Positions 39,753-48,808 of a DNA stretch of 64,000 nucleotides are shown here, in pieces. The translations under genes were made by a program, and so were the position numbers. Source of the stretch: UBA5066 sp046331465 (GTDB lineage Bacteria; Acidobacteriota; Thermoanaerobaculia; UBA5066); NCBI GenBank assembly GCA_046331465.1, contig JAXLQV010000003.1, positions 992,001 through 1,056,000 on the forward strand, read 5' to 3'. Each line of letters begins with the position of its first letter. Position 1 is the stretch's first letter. The notes under the pieces are model-generated. The model saw nothing but the letters and a program-made list of their open reading frames with translations. It was not told where the DNA came from and made no database searches.

Positions 39753-40256
39753 ATGCGCGACGTCCGCCTCCCCGAGTTCCCGTGCGTCGTCCCGGTCGAG
39801 GTCCGGTTCGCCGACCTCGACGCGATGGGGCACGTGAACAACGCGGTCTACCTCACCTACTTCGAGCAGGCACGGCTCGCGTTCTGGCTCGCGATCCACC
39901 CCCACCTCGCCCCGGGCGAGGCGTTCGAGCCGACGCGGATCGGGTTCGTCCTGGCGCGGGCCGAGTGCGACTACGCGTCGCCCGTGCGGCTCGGCGAACG
40001 GCTCCTCGTCGGCTGCCGCGCGGACGACTTCGGCTCCTCTTCGTTCGCGTTCGAGTACCGGGTCGTCGCCGCCGGCGGCTCGGTCGACGCGGAGATGCGC
40101 CTCGTCGCCTCCGGCCGGACGGTTCAGGTGACGTGGGACTGGGCCGCGGGGAAGAAGATGCCGGTCCCGGAGGAGCTCCGGAAGCGGATCGAGGCGTTCC
40201 AGGCGCCGCCGCCGAAGAGCTCCGGCCGGATCGCGCACCCCGCTACTGGATCCTGA
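39753..40256 (+). CDS. Hotdog-fold acyl-CoA thioesterase (4HBT/YbgC-like)
   Basis: The 167-residue protein has the 4-hydroxybenzoyl-CoA thioesterase motif VRFADLDAMGHVNNAVYLTYFEQAR with the catalytic Asp in DAMGHVNN, and a typical hotdog sheet afterwards. It should hydrolyse an acyl-CoA or acyl-ACP; the substrate is unknown. ATG at 39753 is preferred over one six codons upstream, which lies in the promoter-like TAGAGT. Its last 14 bases overlap the end of the convergent DUF2203 gene. Confidence 0.88.
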   Translation: MRDVRLPEFPCVVPVEVRFADLDAMGHVNNAVYLTYFEQARLAFWLAIHPHLAPGEAFEPTRIGFVLARAECDYASPVRLGERLLVGCRADDFGSSSFAFEYRVVAAGGSVDAEMRLVASGRTVQVTWDWAAGKKMPVPEELRKRIEAFQAPPPKSSGRIAHPATGS

Positions 40257-40551
40257 CGCGCCCCGCGAACCCCTCGTCGTACCCGTGGTAGTAGTCGAGC
40301 GTCTCCTCGGGCCACCGCCAGCACCAGTAGCCGTCGCCCGAGTCGAAGTCGACGAGCCACGGGCCCTTCACCTCGATCCCGAGCTCGTTCATCTCGCGCG
40401 CCCACGAGAGGAGGATCCCGTTCGCCTCGGGCCCCTCCGGTTCGTCCCCGGCCCCGCCGAGCGCCTCGATCCGGTCGATCGCGCGCCGCGTCCGCTCGCG
40501 CACCGCCGGGAGGAGCTTGCGGGCCTCCTCGAACGTGAACGTCCTCTTCAC
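40243..40551 (-). CDS. DUF2203 family protein
   Basis: A 102-residue protein with the DUF2203 layout: a helical first half (FEEARKLLPAVRERTRRAI), GIEVKGPWLVDFDSGDG and CWRWPEETLDYYHGYDEGF with a GR near the end. The family has no known function. GTG at 40551 is the start. It is divergent from the symporter gene (29 bases apart) and its 3' end overlaps the thioesterase gene. Confidence 0.85.
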   Translation of the reverse strand: MKRTFTFEEARKLLPAVRERTRRAIDRIEALGGAGDEPEGPEANGILLSWAREMNELGIEVKGPWLVDFDSGDGYWCWRWPEETLDYYHGYDEGFAGRVRIQ

Positions 40552-40580
40552 GGCGGCATCGTACCCCGGCGGGAGCGGCC

Positions 40581-41924
40581 GTGATCCCGGCGCTCGCCGC
40601 CTACGGCGTCGCCGTCCTCCTCGTCGGGCTCCTCGCCGCGCGGCGCGCCTCGCGCTCTCCCGACGCCTTCCTCCTCGGCGACCGCTCCTTCGGCCTCGTC
40701 TCCACGTGGGCGGCGCTCACCTCGACCACGATCGGCGGCTCGACGACCCTCGTCCTCGCCTCCCTCGTCGCCACGCGCGGCCTCCCCGGCGCCTGGCTCG
40801 ACCTCTCGGGGGCGCTCGGGCTCCTCGTCCTCGGGACCTTCCTCGCGCGCCGGGTCCGCGAGACGGGCGAGGTGACGCTCGCCGCCGTCGTCGGCCGCTT
40901 CTACGGGCCGTCCGTCCGGAAGATCGCCGCCGTCCTCGTCGTCCTCGCCGAGATCGTCTGGTTCGCGCTCTTGGCGCAGGCGACCGAGACCGTCGTCACC
41001 GCGCTGACCGACTGGAACGCCGACGCGGTCCTCGTCGCGACCGCGGCCCTCTTCGTCGCCTACACGGCGCTCGGGGGCCAGCGTGCCGTCGTGAGGACCG
41101 ACCTCCTCCAGCTCGCGCTCATGCTCGGGGGGATCGTCGGCGTCGCGCTCCCGCTCGCGCTCTCCTCGCTCTCCCGGACCGGCTGGCCCGCGGAGCTCCT
41201 CGTCTTTCCCGTCGGCCCGCGCCTGGGCTGGACCGACGCCGGGGCGCTCCTCGTCCTCGTCGGTCTTCCGCACGCCGTCGGGAGCGACGTCTGGGCCAAG
41301 CTCCTCTCCGCGCGCGACGCGGCGACGGCCCGCCGGGCGGCCCTCGGCGCCGCGGCCGCCAAGCTCGCCTTCGGCGGCGCCGTCGTCGTCGTCGCCCTCG
41401 CGGGCGTCGCGCTCGAGGTCGGCGGACCCCCGCAGGCGCTCTTCCCCGCGACGGTCCACGCGCTCGCGGGACCGCTCCTCTCGCCGCTCCTCCTCGTCGC
41501 GCTCGTCGCGACGATGCAATCGTCGGCCGACTCGGTCCTTCTCTCGGCCGCGGCCGCGACCTCGCACGACCTCCTCGGCGGGGCTCCGCCGAGGACCGCC
41601 CGCGTTCTCGTCGTCGCCTACGGGGCTCTCGGCCTCGCGGTCGCCCTCGTGCTCCGCGACCTGATCGAGACCTTCCGGCTCGGCTACACGATCTTCGCCT
41701 CGGGGCTGATCCTCCCGACGCTCGTCGCCTTCGCGCCGCGCCTCGCGCTGAAGCCCCGGTTCGCGGCGGCCGCGATGATCCTCGGCGGGAGCGCCGCCGT
41801 GGCGGCGCGGTTCGCCGGATTCCCGGAGCCGGTCCTCGTCGGGACGGCGGCGAACGCGGTCGCCCTCCTCCCGGGCCTCTCGCTCCGGAAGGCCTCGGAG
41901 AGCGGCCTCAGCCGAGGCCGGTGA
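40581..41924 (+). CDS. Sodium:solute symporter family protein
   Basis: The 447-residue, 12-13-helix protein belongs to the SSF family: AFLLGDRSFGLVSTWAALTS, TTIGGSTT in helix 1, TALGGQRAVVRTDLLQ and LVALVATMQSSADSVLLSAA in the sodium-site helix. Substrate could be a carboxylate, amino acid or sugar. GTG at 40581 has GGGAGCGG upstream. The 3' end overlaps the TetR gene by 17 bases, tail to tail. Confidence 0.88.
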   Translation: MIPALAAYGVAVLLVGLLAARRASRSPDAFLLGDRSFGLVSTWAALTSTTIGGSTTLVLASLVATRGLPGAWLDLSGALGLLVLGTFLARRVRETGEVTLAAVVGRFYGPSVRKIAAVLVVLAEIVWFALLAQATETVVTALTDWNADAVLVATAALFVAYTALGGQRAVVRTDLLQLALMLGGIVGVALPLALSSLSRTGWPAELLVFPVGPRLGWTDAGALLVLVGLPHAVGSDVWAKLLSARDAATARRAALGAAAAKLAFGGAVVVVALAGVALEVGGPPQALFPATVHALAGPLLSPLLLVALVATMQSSADSVLLSAAAATSHDLLGGAPPRTARVLVVAYGALGLAVALVLRDLIETFRLGYTIFASGLILPTLVAFAPRLALKPRFAAAAMILGGSAAVAARFAGFPEPVLVGTAANAVALLPGLSLRKASESGLSRGR

Positions 41925-42531
41925 GCCGCAGCGCGGCGGCGACGACCGCCCGCCGCGCCGCCGCGTCCGGGAGCGGGACGGCGGGCTCCTCCTGCGGGAG
42001 CGGGACGGCGGCTGCCTGCGATCCGTTCCGGGCCCCGGCGGCGACGAACGCCGCGTCGACGAAGACGACGATCGCGCGGGCGGCCTCCTCGGCCGGGGCG
42101 GGCTCCCCCCCGGCCGTCGCGAGCGACGGGCGGAGGTGATCCGCGAGCCAGCGGACCCTTTCGTCCGGGGATCCGCCCCCGGGGCCGGCGAGGACGTCGA
42201 GGAGGGCGAGGCGGGCGAGCGTCGGGCGTTCCGAGCCGAACGCGAAGAGGGCTTCGACGAGCGCCGCGACCGCGCCTTCTCCGGAGCCCGCGGGAAGCTC
42301 CGGAAGGGTCCCCCGGGACGTGTGGGCGAGGACGGCGCGGTAGAGACCCTCCTTGCTCCCGTAGTGGTAGTGGAGCGTCGCGACGTTGACGCCCGCCCGG
42401 GCGGCGACGGCGCGGGTCGTGGCCCCCACGAAGCCCGACTCGGCGAAGGCCCGCGCCGCCGCGTCGAGGATCTGCCTCCGGGTCTCCTCCGGGTTCCCGT
42501 CCCGCGGCCGTCCGACGCCCTTCTTTTCCAT
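41908..42531 (-). CDS. TetR-family transcriptional regulator
   Basis: The 207-residue repressor has the TetR N-terminal helix-turn-helix (TRRQILDAAARAFAESGF, TTRAVAARAGVNVATLHYHY, SKEGLYRAVL) and a helical ligand domain. ATG at 42531 has GGAAAG 6 bases upstream; a longer in-frame ORF has no ribosome site. It is divergent from the exported-protein gene at 42633 and may regulate that gene or itself; no clear operator palindrome stands out in the 101-base gap, except GACCCGGGGGGTC near 42586-42598. Confidence 0.9.
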   Translation of the reverse strand: MEKKGVGRPRDGNPEETRRQILDAAARAFAESGFVGATTRAVAARAGVNVATLHYHYGSKEGLYRAVLAHTSRGTLPELPAGSGEGAVAALVEALFAFGSERPTLARLALLDVLAGPGGGSPDERVRWLADHLRPSLATAGGEPAPAEEAARAIVVFVDAAFVAAGARNGSQAAAVPLPQEEPAVPLPDAAARRAVVAAALRLTGLG

Positions 42532-42632
42532 CGTTCGCTTTCCGCGCGGCTTCCCCCGTCGGATTTCGACCGGGACCCCTGCGCGACCCGGGGGGTCTAA
42601 GATTCCTGTGCAGCCACGTAAAGGAGCCCCCC

Positions 42633-43868
42633 ATGAGACGCTTCGGATTCGCGAGCCTCGCTCTCCTTCTCCTGCAGGGCCCCCTTCTCGCCGACACCCC
42701 CGCGACGACGCAATGGGTCCTGGCGACGGCAAAGGCAACGGGTCGCGGCGGGGAGGAGTTCGTCAGCTCCCTCCGTATCGTGAACCCCTTCCCCTACACC
42801 GCGAACGTCTCCCTGACGTACCTCGCCCAGAGCCCGATCGACGGCGACAACGCCGCGACGGGCGACAACGGCTCCGCCCCGCAGGTCCGAGTGCTGGTCG
42901 CGGCGGGGGAGACGCTCGCGATCGAGGACGTCCTCGGGACGACCTTCGCCGGGAAGGCGGCGCCCTTCGGGATCCCGGCCGGCGGCATCCGCGTCGACTC
43001 CGACGCCCCGGTCTCGGTCCTCTCGCGCACCTTCGTCGCGAATGCCCGGAGCGCGAGCGGGGTCCCCGGCACGTACGGCTTCTCGCTCCCCGCGCAGACC
43101 GCCGGCCAGACGGTGTCGGAGGGCGAGACGGCGTGGCTCACGTACGGCTCCTCCTCGCCGTCCGCCACCCTCGGCTTCCGGACGAACCTGATCCTGCTCA
43201 ACACCGGGTCGCAGTCGACGGTCGTGCTCGTGAGCCTCCTCCGGGGCGACGGGACCCCGGCGGCCCCCCCGCGCACCTACACGCTCGGGCGCGGCTCTTC
43301 GGCCCAGGTCGGCGACGTCGGGGCCACGTTCGGCATCACGGGGACCGAGACGAACCTCCGGATTCTCGTCACCGTGCGGCGGGGCGGGCCGGTGGCGATC
43401 GGCGCCTCTCTCATCGACAACGCGATCTCCTCCATCGCCTATCTCCCGCCCGTGAAGACGGAACTGCCCGACGACGGTGCCTACGGGTGGGTCGTCTCGA
43501 AGGGCGACCCGGCCCTCGCCTCGGCGGGACGTCTCGACATCCTGTGGGGGACCCCGGACTTCCTCAGCGGGCTCCTCGTCGTCGACTGCTCCGCGGGCGC
43601 GTTCGTCCACAACTTCCTCGCGTACGGCCCGGATTCGACCACCCCGCCCCCGAACACGAGCTTCGCGCCCCGTGCCGAGGGGGGCTGGCGCTTCGCGGGC
43701 TCCTCCGCGGGGACCGGCAGCTGGAGCGGTACGATCGTGCCCTGGGTCGACGGCTCCTTCATAGGGACGATCGAGTTCACCCCGCCCTCCACCGCCCCAT
43801 GCGCCGCCGTCACGAAGACCTACGAGTTCGCCGCCTCGCGAGCCTTCGGCTTCGGAGAGACTCCGTGA
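42633..43868 (+). CDS. Exported protein of unknown function
   Basis: A 411-residue protein with a signal peptide (FGFASLALLLLQGPLLADT). The body is rich in Ser, Thr, Gly and beta-strand patterns, with recurring segments of the kind FVSSLRIVNPFPYTANVSL and FRTNLILLNTGSQSTVVLV, about 150 residues apart, suggesting repeated immunoglobulin-like sandwiches. It holds two late cysteines that may pair. I cannot name the family. AAGGAG lies 7 bases before the ATG. The stop overlaps the next lipoprotein gene by 4 bases. Confidence 0.7.
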   Translation: MRRFGFASLALLLLQGPLLADTPATTQWVLATAKATGRGGEEFVSSLRIVNPFPYTANVSLTYLAQSPIDGDNAATGDNGSAPQVRVLVAAGETLAIEDVLGTTFAGKAAPFGIPAGGIRVDSDAPVSVLSRTFVANARSASGVPGTYGFSLPAQTAGQTVSEGETAWLTYGSSSPSATLGFRTNLILLNTGSQSTVVLVSLLRGDGTPAAPPRTYTLGRGSSAQVGDVGATFGITGTETNLRILVTVRRGGPVAIGASLIDNAISSIAYLPPVKTELPDDGAYGWVVSKGDPALASAGRLDILWGTPDFLSGLLVVDCSAGAFVHNFLAYGPDSTTPPPNTSFAPRAEGGWRFAGSSAGTGSWSGTIVPWVDGSFIGTIEFTPPSTAPCAAVTKTYEFAASRAFGFGETP

Positions 43869-44401
43869 AGAAACCGTCCCCTCGCCGCGGCGCGCTCCTC
43901 CTCGCCCTCGCCCTCGCCGCCGGGGCGTGCGGCCGCGGCACCCCCGACACGCGCTTCCTGAACTTCGACCCCGAGGGCTCTACGGGCGCGCTCACCTCCG
44001 GCTGGTCGGGCTTCGAGAAAACCGAAGCCGGGGACACGTTCGTCTGGGCGCAGGCGCGCGAGGCGAAGGCGAGCCTCCTCGCCGCGGGCGTCGCGGAGCG
44101 GCTCGTCCGGTTCCGCGCCTGGCCGTACCGGTACCCCGGAGCGCCGCCGCAGAGCGTGGCGATCTCGGTCAACGGGGTGAAGCTCCCGACGGTCGCGCTC
44201 GCGGACGGTCCCCGGGTCTACTCGGTCACCTCTCCCGGCTCCGCCTGGAAGCCGGGGCTCAACGTCCTGACGTTCGAGTTCGCCTACGCCGAGGCGCCGA
44301 AGGACCGGGAGCCCGGAAACGGCGACACCCGGACGCTCGCGGCCGCCTTCGACTGGCTCGAGGTCCTCCCCGTCGTCCGGGAGGGGATGCGCCGCTCGTA
44401 G
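43865..44401 (+). CDS. Lipoprotein of unknown function
   Basis: A 178-residue protein with a lipoprotein signal (LLLALALAAGAC, Cys near residue 19-20). The mature part resembles a single beta-sandwich, like carbohydrate-binding or sugar-transferase accessory domains (VRFRAWPYRYPGAPPQSVAI, SVNGVKLPTVAL, WKPGLNVLTFEFAYAEAP). Function is unknown. GTG at 43865 overlaps the stop of the exported protein (GTGA), so both are made together and probably meet in the periplasm or at the surface. Confidence 0.65.
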   Translation: MKKPSPRRGALLLALALAAGACGRGTPDTRFLNFDPEGSTGALTSGWSGFEKTEAGDTFVWAQAREAKASLLAAGVAERLVRFRAWPYRYPGAPPQSVAISVNGVKLPTVALADGPRVYSVTSPGSAWKPGLNVLTFEFAYAEAPKDREPGNGDTRTLAAAFDWLEVLPVVREGMRRS

Positions 44402-44481
44402 CGGGCCGCCGGGACGGCCCCGGGCGGTCCTTGGGGGGGCTCGGCGGGCGCGAGGCGCCGCGCCCGCCCGCGAACGCGAAA

Positions 44482-44510
44482 CGGGCCGGGAGAGGTCGTC
44501 TCCCGGCCCG
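44482..44510. terminator. Bidirectional hairpin between convergent genes
   Basis: CGGGCCGGGAGA and TCTCCCGGCCCG form a perfect 12-bp stem with a 5-base loop between the lipoprotein gene and the DUF1573 gene. There is no long T-run on either side. Confidence 0.6.
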
Positions 44511-44537
44511 CGTGGATCGTCCTTCGGGCGGCGTCGG

Positions 44538-45605
44538 CTAGAGGATGACGCCCTTGAGGGGGATCTTGATCTCCTTCTTCGTCGGGTCGTTCGTCGAGAC
44601 CGTGACGAAGCCGTCGAAGACTCCCTTCTTGACCTTGTCGTCGACCGAGATGATGACCTGCGCGCGGGCCTTGTCGGCCATGACGACCTCGGTCTTCACG
44701 CCCGGGACGTTCGCCTCGGCCTTCGTGACCTGGAAGACCTCGTTCTTCGCGTTGTTGTTGACGATCGTGACCGTCCGCTTCACCGGGTCGGCCTTCGGCT
44801 CGAAGTTGCCGAAGTTGACGGAGAGCGGCGTCACCGAGAGCGTCGGCTTGACGTAGCCGGAGACCGCGAGGCTCAGCTCGGGCTGCTTGGCGGCGCCGGT
44901 CTGGATCTTCACGTAGCCGCCCAGGAGCCCTTCGGGGGCCTCGGGCGTCGACGTGAGCGTCACCTTCCACTGGTTCGCGCCCTTGCCCGCGACCTTCTCG
45001 GTCTCGGTCGCCGGGGCGAGCACCGCCTTGAGGTACGAGTTCGGCGTCTCGACCTTCGTCGGCTTGAAGTCGGGCTCGTCGGAGACGAGGATCAGGTCGG
45101 CCGAGGCCGCCTCGCCCGTGAGGGCCTGGAGGCGGAAGAAGCCGACCGGGAGCGTCTCGACGAACGGCTTGACGCTCGCCAGGACGAAGACGGTCACCTG
45201 CGGCTTCTCGGGGTCGTCCGTCAGGATGAGCGCCGACTTGGAGATCGGCCCCTGGAAGCTCTTCGTGTCGATGTTGAGGACGACCTTCCCCTCGCCGCCC
45301 GCCTTGATCGTCTTGTCGTACTCGGGCGCGGTGCAGCCGCAGGAGGGCTTCACGTCGGTGAGGTGGAGGTCCGCCTTCCCCTCGTTCCTGATGACGAAGG
45401 TCGCCTTGATGACCTCGCCCTTGGGGACCGTCCCGATCTCCTTTTTCTCCTCGACGAGGACGAGCTTGGGGGCGGCCGCCGGGGCTGCCGGGGCCGCGGC
45501 CTTCGGGGCCTGGGCGAGGGCGGCCGCGGGGGCGAACGCCAGGAGCGCCGCCGCGAGCGCGGTGCCCGTCCGGCCGAGCCGGGCGTTGGAAGCGGAAGAC
45601 GTCAT
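44538..45605 (-). CDS. Exported DUF1573 protein
   Basis: The 355-residue protein has a signal peptide (GTALAAALLAFAPAAALAQ), an Ala/Pro-rich stretch, then a DUF1573 domain with the typical SCGCT motif (DVKPSCGCTAPEYDKTIKAG). At least one more immunoglobulin-like repeat follows (LSVTPLSVNFGNFEPKADP). Such proteins are exported and may be cell-surface adhesion or assembly factors; function is unknown. ATG at 45605 has AGGAGG upstream and a perfect TATAAT about 50 bases before. Confidence 0.85.
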   Translation of the reverse strand: MTSSASNARLGRTGTALAAALLAFAPAAALAQAPKAAAPAAPAAAPKLVLVEEKKEIGTVPKGEVIKATFVIRNEGKADLHLTDVKPSCGCTAPEYDKTIKAGGEGKVVLNIDTKSFQGPISKSALILTDDPEKPQVTVFVLASVKPFVETLPVGFFRLQALTGEAASADLILVSDEPDFKPTKVETPNSYLKAVLAPATETEKVAGKGANQWKVTLTSTPEAPEGLLGGYVKIQTGAAKQPELSLAVSGYVKPTLSVTPLSVNFGNFEPKADPVKRTVTIVNNNAKNEVFQVTKAEANVPGVKTEVVMADKARAQVIISVDDKVKKGVFDGFVTVSTNDPTKKEIKIPLKGVIL

Positions 45606-45654
45606 CGAAGGGACCTCCTGTGGCGACGGCCAGCCGCCGCTGCTCAAACCTCGA

Positions 45655-45660
45655 ATTATA
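45655..45660 (-). promoter_or_regulatory. Consensus -10 TATAAT of the DUF1573 gene
   Basis: TATAAT in a GCTATAATTC context lies 49 bases before the ATG at 45605; no good -35 is seen at 16-18 bases. Confidence 0.5.
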
Positions 45661-45728
45661 GCTGCCGCCGGCCGGGCCATCCCGGCGCGGTTGACGCTGC
45701 GGAGAGAGGGAAAGCAAACTGCGCGCCC

Positions 45729-47156
45729 ATGCCGCGCACCTTCTACCTGATCGCCATCGGCGGGACCGCCATGACCCCCCTCGCCGCCCTCCTCGTGGAG
45801 AAGGGGGAGCGGGTCCTCGGCTCCGACCTGCCTCTCTACCCGCCGATGTCCGACCGCGTCGCGGCCCTCGGAATCGACGTCCTCCCGGGCTTCGACGCGG
45901 CGAACATCCCCGCCGGGATCGACCGGGTGGTCGTCGGGAACCTGGCCGGGAAGGACAACCCGGAGCTCGTCGCGGCGCTTTCCCGCGGCCTCCCGGTCGC
46001 CTCGATGCCGGAGACCCTCCGGACGGAGTTCCTGGCCGGGCGGCACCCGGTCGTCGTGGCCGGGACGCACGGCAAGACGACGACGACGGCCCTGACGGCG
46101 TGGCTCCTCGCCGCCGCGGGGGAGGCGCCCGGGTACCTCGTCGGAGGGGAGCCGCGGAACTTCCCCTCCCCCTCGGCGATCGGCTCGGGCCCCGCGTTCG
46201 TCGTCGAGGGGGACGAGTACTCGACGTCGTGGGAGGACAAGGGACCGAAGTTCCTCCATTACTCCCCGGAGACCTTCGTCCTGACCTCGGTCGAATTCGA
46301 CCACGCCGACCTCTACGCCGACCTCGACGCCGTCAAGGCGGCCTTCCGTGCCGGCGTCGCCCTCGCCCCCCCCTCGGGACGGGTCGTCGCCTTCGGGGAC
46401 GACCCGAACGTGAGGGACGTCCTTCCGGCCGCCCGGGCCCGCGTCGTCCTCTACGGCTTCGACGGCGAGGACCTCGACCTCCGCGCCGAGCGGATCGAGG
46501 AGGGGGCCGAGGGGACCTCTTTCGACGTTCGGCCGCGAGGGCGCGCCCCCTTCCCGGTCCGGTCGCCCCTCGCGGGGCGGCACAACGTCGCGAACGTCCT
46601 CGCGGCGCTCGCGGCGGGCGAGGGGCTCGGCATCCCCGCGGAGCGGCTCGCCGCGGGCCTCCCCGCCTTCCTCGGCGTGAGGCGTCGCCTCGAGGTGCGG
46701 GCCACGGCCGCCGGAGTCACCGTCGTCGACGACTTCGCCCACCACCCGACCGCCGTCGCCACGACGCTCGCCGGGGCGAAGCGGCGCTGGCCGGGGCAGC
46801 GGGTCTGGGGCGTCTTCGAGCCCCGCTCCCTCACGGCCGGGCGGGCGGACTTCCTCGAGCCGTACTTCGCCGCGCTCCACGAGGCCGACGCGGTCGCGAT
46901 CGCCGCCCCCTTCCACGCGGCGCGCCTCTCGCGCCCCGGCGCCGCCGGCGCCCTCGACGTCGGCGCGCTCGTCACGCGCCTCGCCGCGGAGGGGAAGGAG
47001 GCCCTCACGGCGGCCGACCCGGCGGCGCTCGCCGAGGCGCTCCTCCCGCGCCTCGCGGAAGGCGACGTCGTCGTCGTCATGTCGTCGGGGGCGTTCGGGG
47101 GCCTCTGCGGGAAGCTCGTCCAGGGGCTCACCGCGCGGGAGTCCGTGCCGGCGTAG
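45729..47156 (+). CDS. mpl: Murein peptide ligase Mpl
   Basis: The 475-residue Mur ligase has a glycine-rich N terminus (YLIAIGGTAMTPLAALL), a P-loop VVVAGTHGKTTTTALTAWLL, VEGDEYSTSWEDKGPKFLHY and VVDDFAHHPTAVATTL, all typical of Mpl rather than MurC. Mpl joins recovered L-Ala-gamma-D-Glu-mesoDAP tripeptide to UDP-MurNAc in murein recycling, so the wall most likely contains mesoDAP and the organism is Gram-negative. dapF (48808), which makes mesoDAP, lies close by on the other strand. A TTGACG 36 bases upstream of the ATG has no convincing -10 partner. Confidence 0.93.
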   Translation: MPRTFYLIAIGGTAMTPLAALLVEKGERVLGSDLPLYPPMSDRVAALGIDVLPGFDAANIPAGIDRVVVGNLAGKDNPELVAALSRGLPVASMPETLRTEFLAGRHPVVVAGTHGKTTTTALTAWLLAAAGEAPGYLVGGEPRNFPSPSAIGSGPAFVVEGDEYSTSWEDKGPKFLHYSPETFVLTSVEFDHADLYADLDAVKAAFRAGVALAPPSGRVVAFGDDPNVRDVLPAARARVVLYGFDGEDLDLRAERIEEGAEGTSFDVRPRGRAPFPVRSPLAGRHNVANVLAALAAGEGLGIPAERLAAGLPAFLGVRRRLEVRATAAGVTVVDDFAHHPTAVATTLAGAKRRWPGQRVWGVFEPRSLTAGRADFLEPYFAALHEADAVAIAAPFHAARLSRPGAAGALDVGALVTRLAAEGKEALTAADPAALAEALLPRLAEGDVVVVMSSGAFGGLCGKLVQGLTARESVPA

Positions 47157-47183
47157 GGGCCCTCGCCTCGCCGCCGCCCGGGC

Positions 47184-47945
47184 CTACTCCTTCGCGACCC
47201 TCACCGAGAGGCGCGGCAGCCCCTCGATCTCGAGCTCGAGGAGCTGGCCGTCGGCGAGCGGGCCGACCCCTTCCGGCGTGCCGGTCAGGAGGAGGTCGCC
47301 CGGCTCGAGCGTCATCGCCTGGGAAACCCAGGAGACGAGCGTCGGGAGGTCGAAGATCATCCGCGAGGTCCTCGCGTCCTGCCGCACCACGCCGTCGAGG
47401 TACGTCCTGAGCGAGAGGTCCGACGCCGCGACGCCGCACGCGATCACGGGGCCGCAGGGGCAGAACGTGTCGAACCCCTTCGCCCGCCACCACTGGCCGT
47501 CCTTCTTCTGGAGGTCGCGCGCCGAGATGTCGAACGCGGGGGTGACGCCGAAGACGACGTCGTCGAACTCCTCCCGGGAGACGCGCCGGGCACGCCGTCC
47601 GATCACGAGGGCGAGCTCCCCTTCGAAGTCGACCCGCTCCGACTCGGGCGGGAGAAGGACCGTCCCGCCGTGGGCGAGGAGGGAGGTCGACGGCTTCAGG
47701 AAGACGAGCGGCTCGGACGGGACCTCGTTCCCGAGCTCCTTCGCGTGCGCGAGGTAGTTCCGGCCGATGCAGAGGACCTTGCCTCCCGGCGGCACCGGCG
47801 GGAGGAGGTCGAGCCCCTCGTACGGTCGCGGCGTGCCCGCGGGCTCGCCTCCGGCCCACGGGGCGTCGTCGAGCGGGGTGACGACGCCGGCCTCGAGCCG
47901 TCCGAAGCGGGGGAGCCCGCCGTCGTCGAAGCGGAGGTAGCTCAC
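47184..47945 (-). CDS. Fumarylacetoacetate hydrolase family protein
   Basis: The 253-residue enzyme has the FAH C-terminal fold: CIGRNYLAHAKELGNEVP, RVDFEGELALVIG with metal-binding Glu residues, DISARDLQKKDGQWWRAKGFDTFCP and LLTGTPEGVGPL. Members are hydrolases or decarboxylases of 2-keto acids (for example oxaloacetate decarboxylase or acylpyruvase). GTG at 47945 overlaps the dapF stop (GTGA). It is the last gene of a unit running from hslV. Confidence 0.92.
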   Translation of the reverse strand: MSYLRFDDGGLPRFGRLEAGVVTPLDDAPWAGGEPAGTPRPYEGLDLLPPVPPGGKVLCIGRNYLAHAKELGNEVPSEPLVFLKPSTSLLAHGGTVLLPPESERVDFEGELALVIGRRARRVSREEFDDVVFGVTPAFDISARDLQKKDGQWWRAKGFDTFCPCGPVIACGVAASDLSLRTYLDGVVRQDARTSRMIFDLPTLVSWVSQAMTLEPGDLLLTGTPEGVGPLADGQLLELEIEGLPRLSVRVAKE

Positions 47946-48808
47946 AGGGCCTCCGGGTTCAGGAGCGCCTCGAAGACGAAGCGCGCGTCGCCGGTCAGCG
48001 TCACGTCGTGCGCGAGGCTCCCCTCGAGGCGGAAGTCGACGACGAGGGCGCTCCCGGAGCGGGTCGCGACGGAGACGGGAGGGACCTGCCCCCGCTCGGC
48101 GGCCGCGACGACGGCCGCGGCGACGACGCCCGAGCCGCACGAGAGCGTCTCCGCCTCGACCCCCCGCTCGAAGGTCCTCACCGAGAGGCGGGACCCGCCC
48201 CGCACGGAGACGAAGTTCACGTTCGCCCCCTCGGGGAGGAGCGGGTGGCGCCGCAGCGGCGGGCCGAGGGCGGCCACGTCGAGCGTCTCCACCTCGACCT
48301 CTCCCGCGCAGAAGACGACGAGGTGCGGGACGCCGACCGCGAGGCTCGTCGCCTGCGGCTCCACGGAACGCCCCCCGGGGTCGAACGTCGGGACCGGGCC
48401 GCCGAGGGCGATCGGCTCGGGGAGGCGGAGCGTGACGTTCCCGTCCGGGCGGACGGTCGCGCCGATCGCCCCCCACCCCGTGTGGGCGACGAGCTCGGGG
48501 TCGGCCATGTCGCGCAGGACCGCGAATCGCGCCGCGCAGCGGGTTCCGTTCGCGCAGAAGCGGGCCGGCCCGCCGTCCGCGTTGAAGTAGTCGACACGGA
48601 CCTCGCGCCGCGGGCCCGCTCCTTCCTTCTCGGAGACGAAGAGGACGCCGTCCGCTCCGACGCCGGTCCCGCGCCGGCAGAGCCGGCGGATCGTCTCGGC
48701 TTCCCGCGGGCCGACGTTCGCGGTCCCCGCGAAGACGAGGAAGTCGTTGCCGGCCCCCGCCATCTTCCAGAAGCTCCGCGCGAGCCCCCCGATCGTGGCC
48801 GTCGTCAT
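47942..48808 (-). CDS. dapF: Diaminopimelate epimerase
   Basis: A 288-residue epimerase with both catalytic cysteines: NADGGPARFCANGTRC and ETLSCGSGVVAAA. It converts LL-DAP to mesoDAP for lysine and peptidoglycan. MAGAGNDFLVF at the N terminus and GVPHLVVF in the middle are family features. ATG at 48808 has a GGGGGGAGAG site and overlaps the upstream lipoprotein stop (ATGA). The next gene is the FAH-family hydrolase. Confidence 0.95.
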   Translation of the reverse strand: MTTATIGGLARSFWKMAGAGNDFLVFAGTANVGPREAETIRRLCRRGTGVGADGVLFVSEKEGAGPRREVRVDYFNADGGPARFCANGTRCAARFAVLRDMADPELVAHTGWGAIGATVRPDGNVTLRLPEPIALGGPVPTFDPGGRSVEPQATSLAVGVPHLVVFCAGEVEVETLDVAALGPPLRRHPLLPEGANVNFVSVRGGSRLSVRTFERGVEAETLSCGSGVVAAAVVAAAERGQVPPVSVATRSGSALVVDFRLEGSLAHDVTLTGDARFVFEALLNPEAL

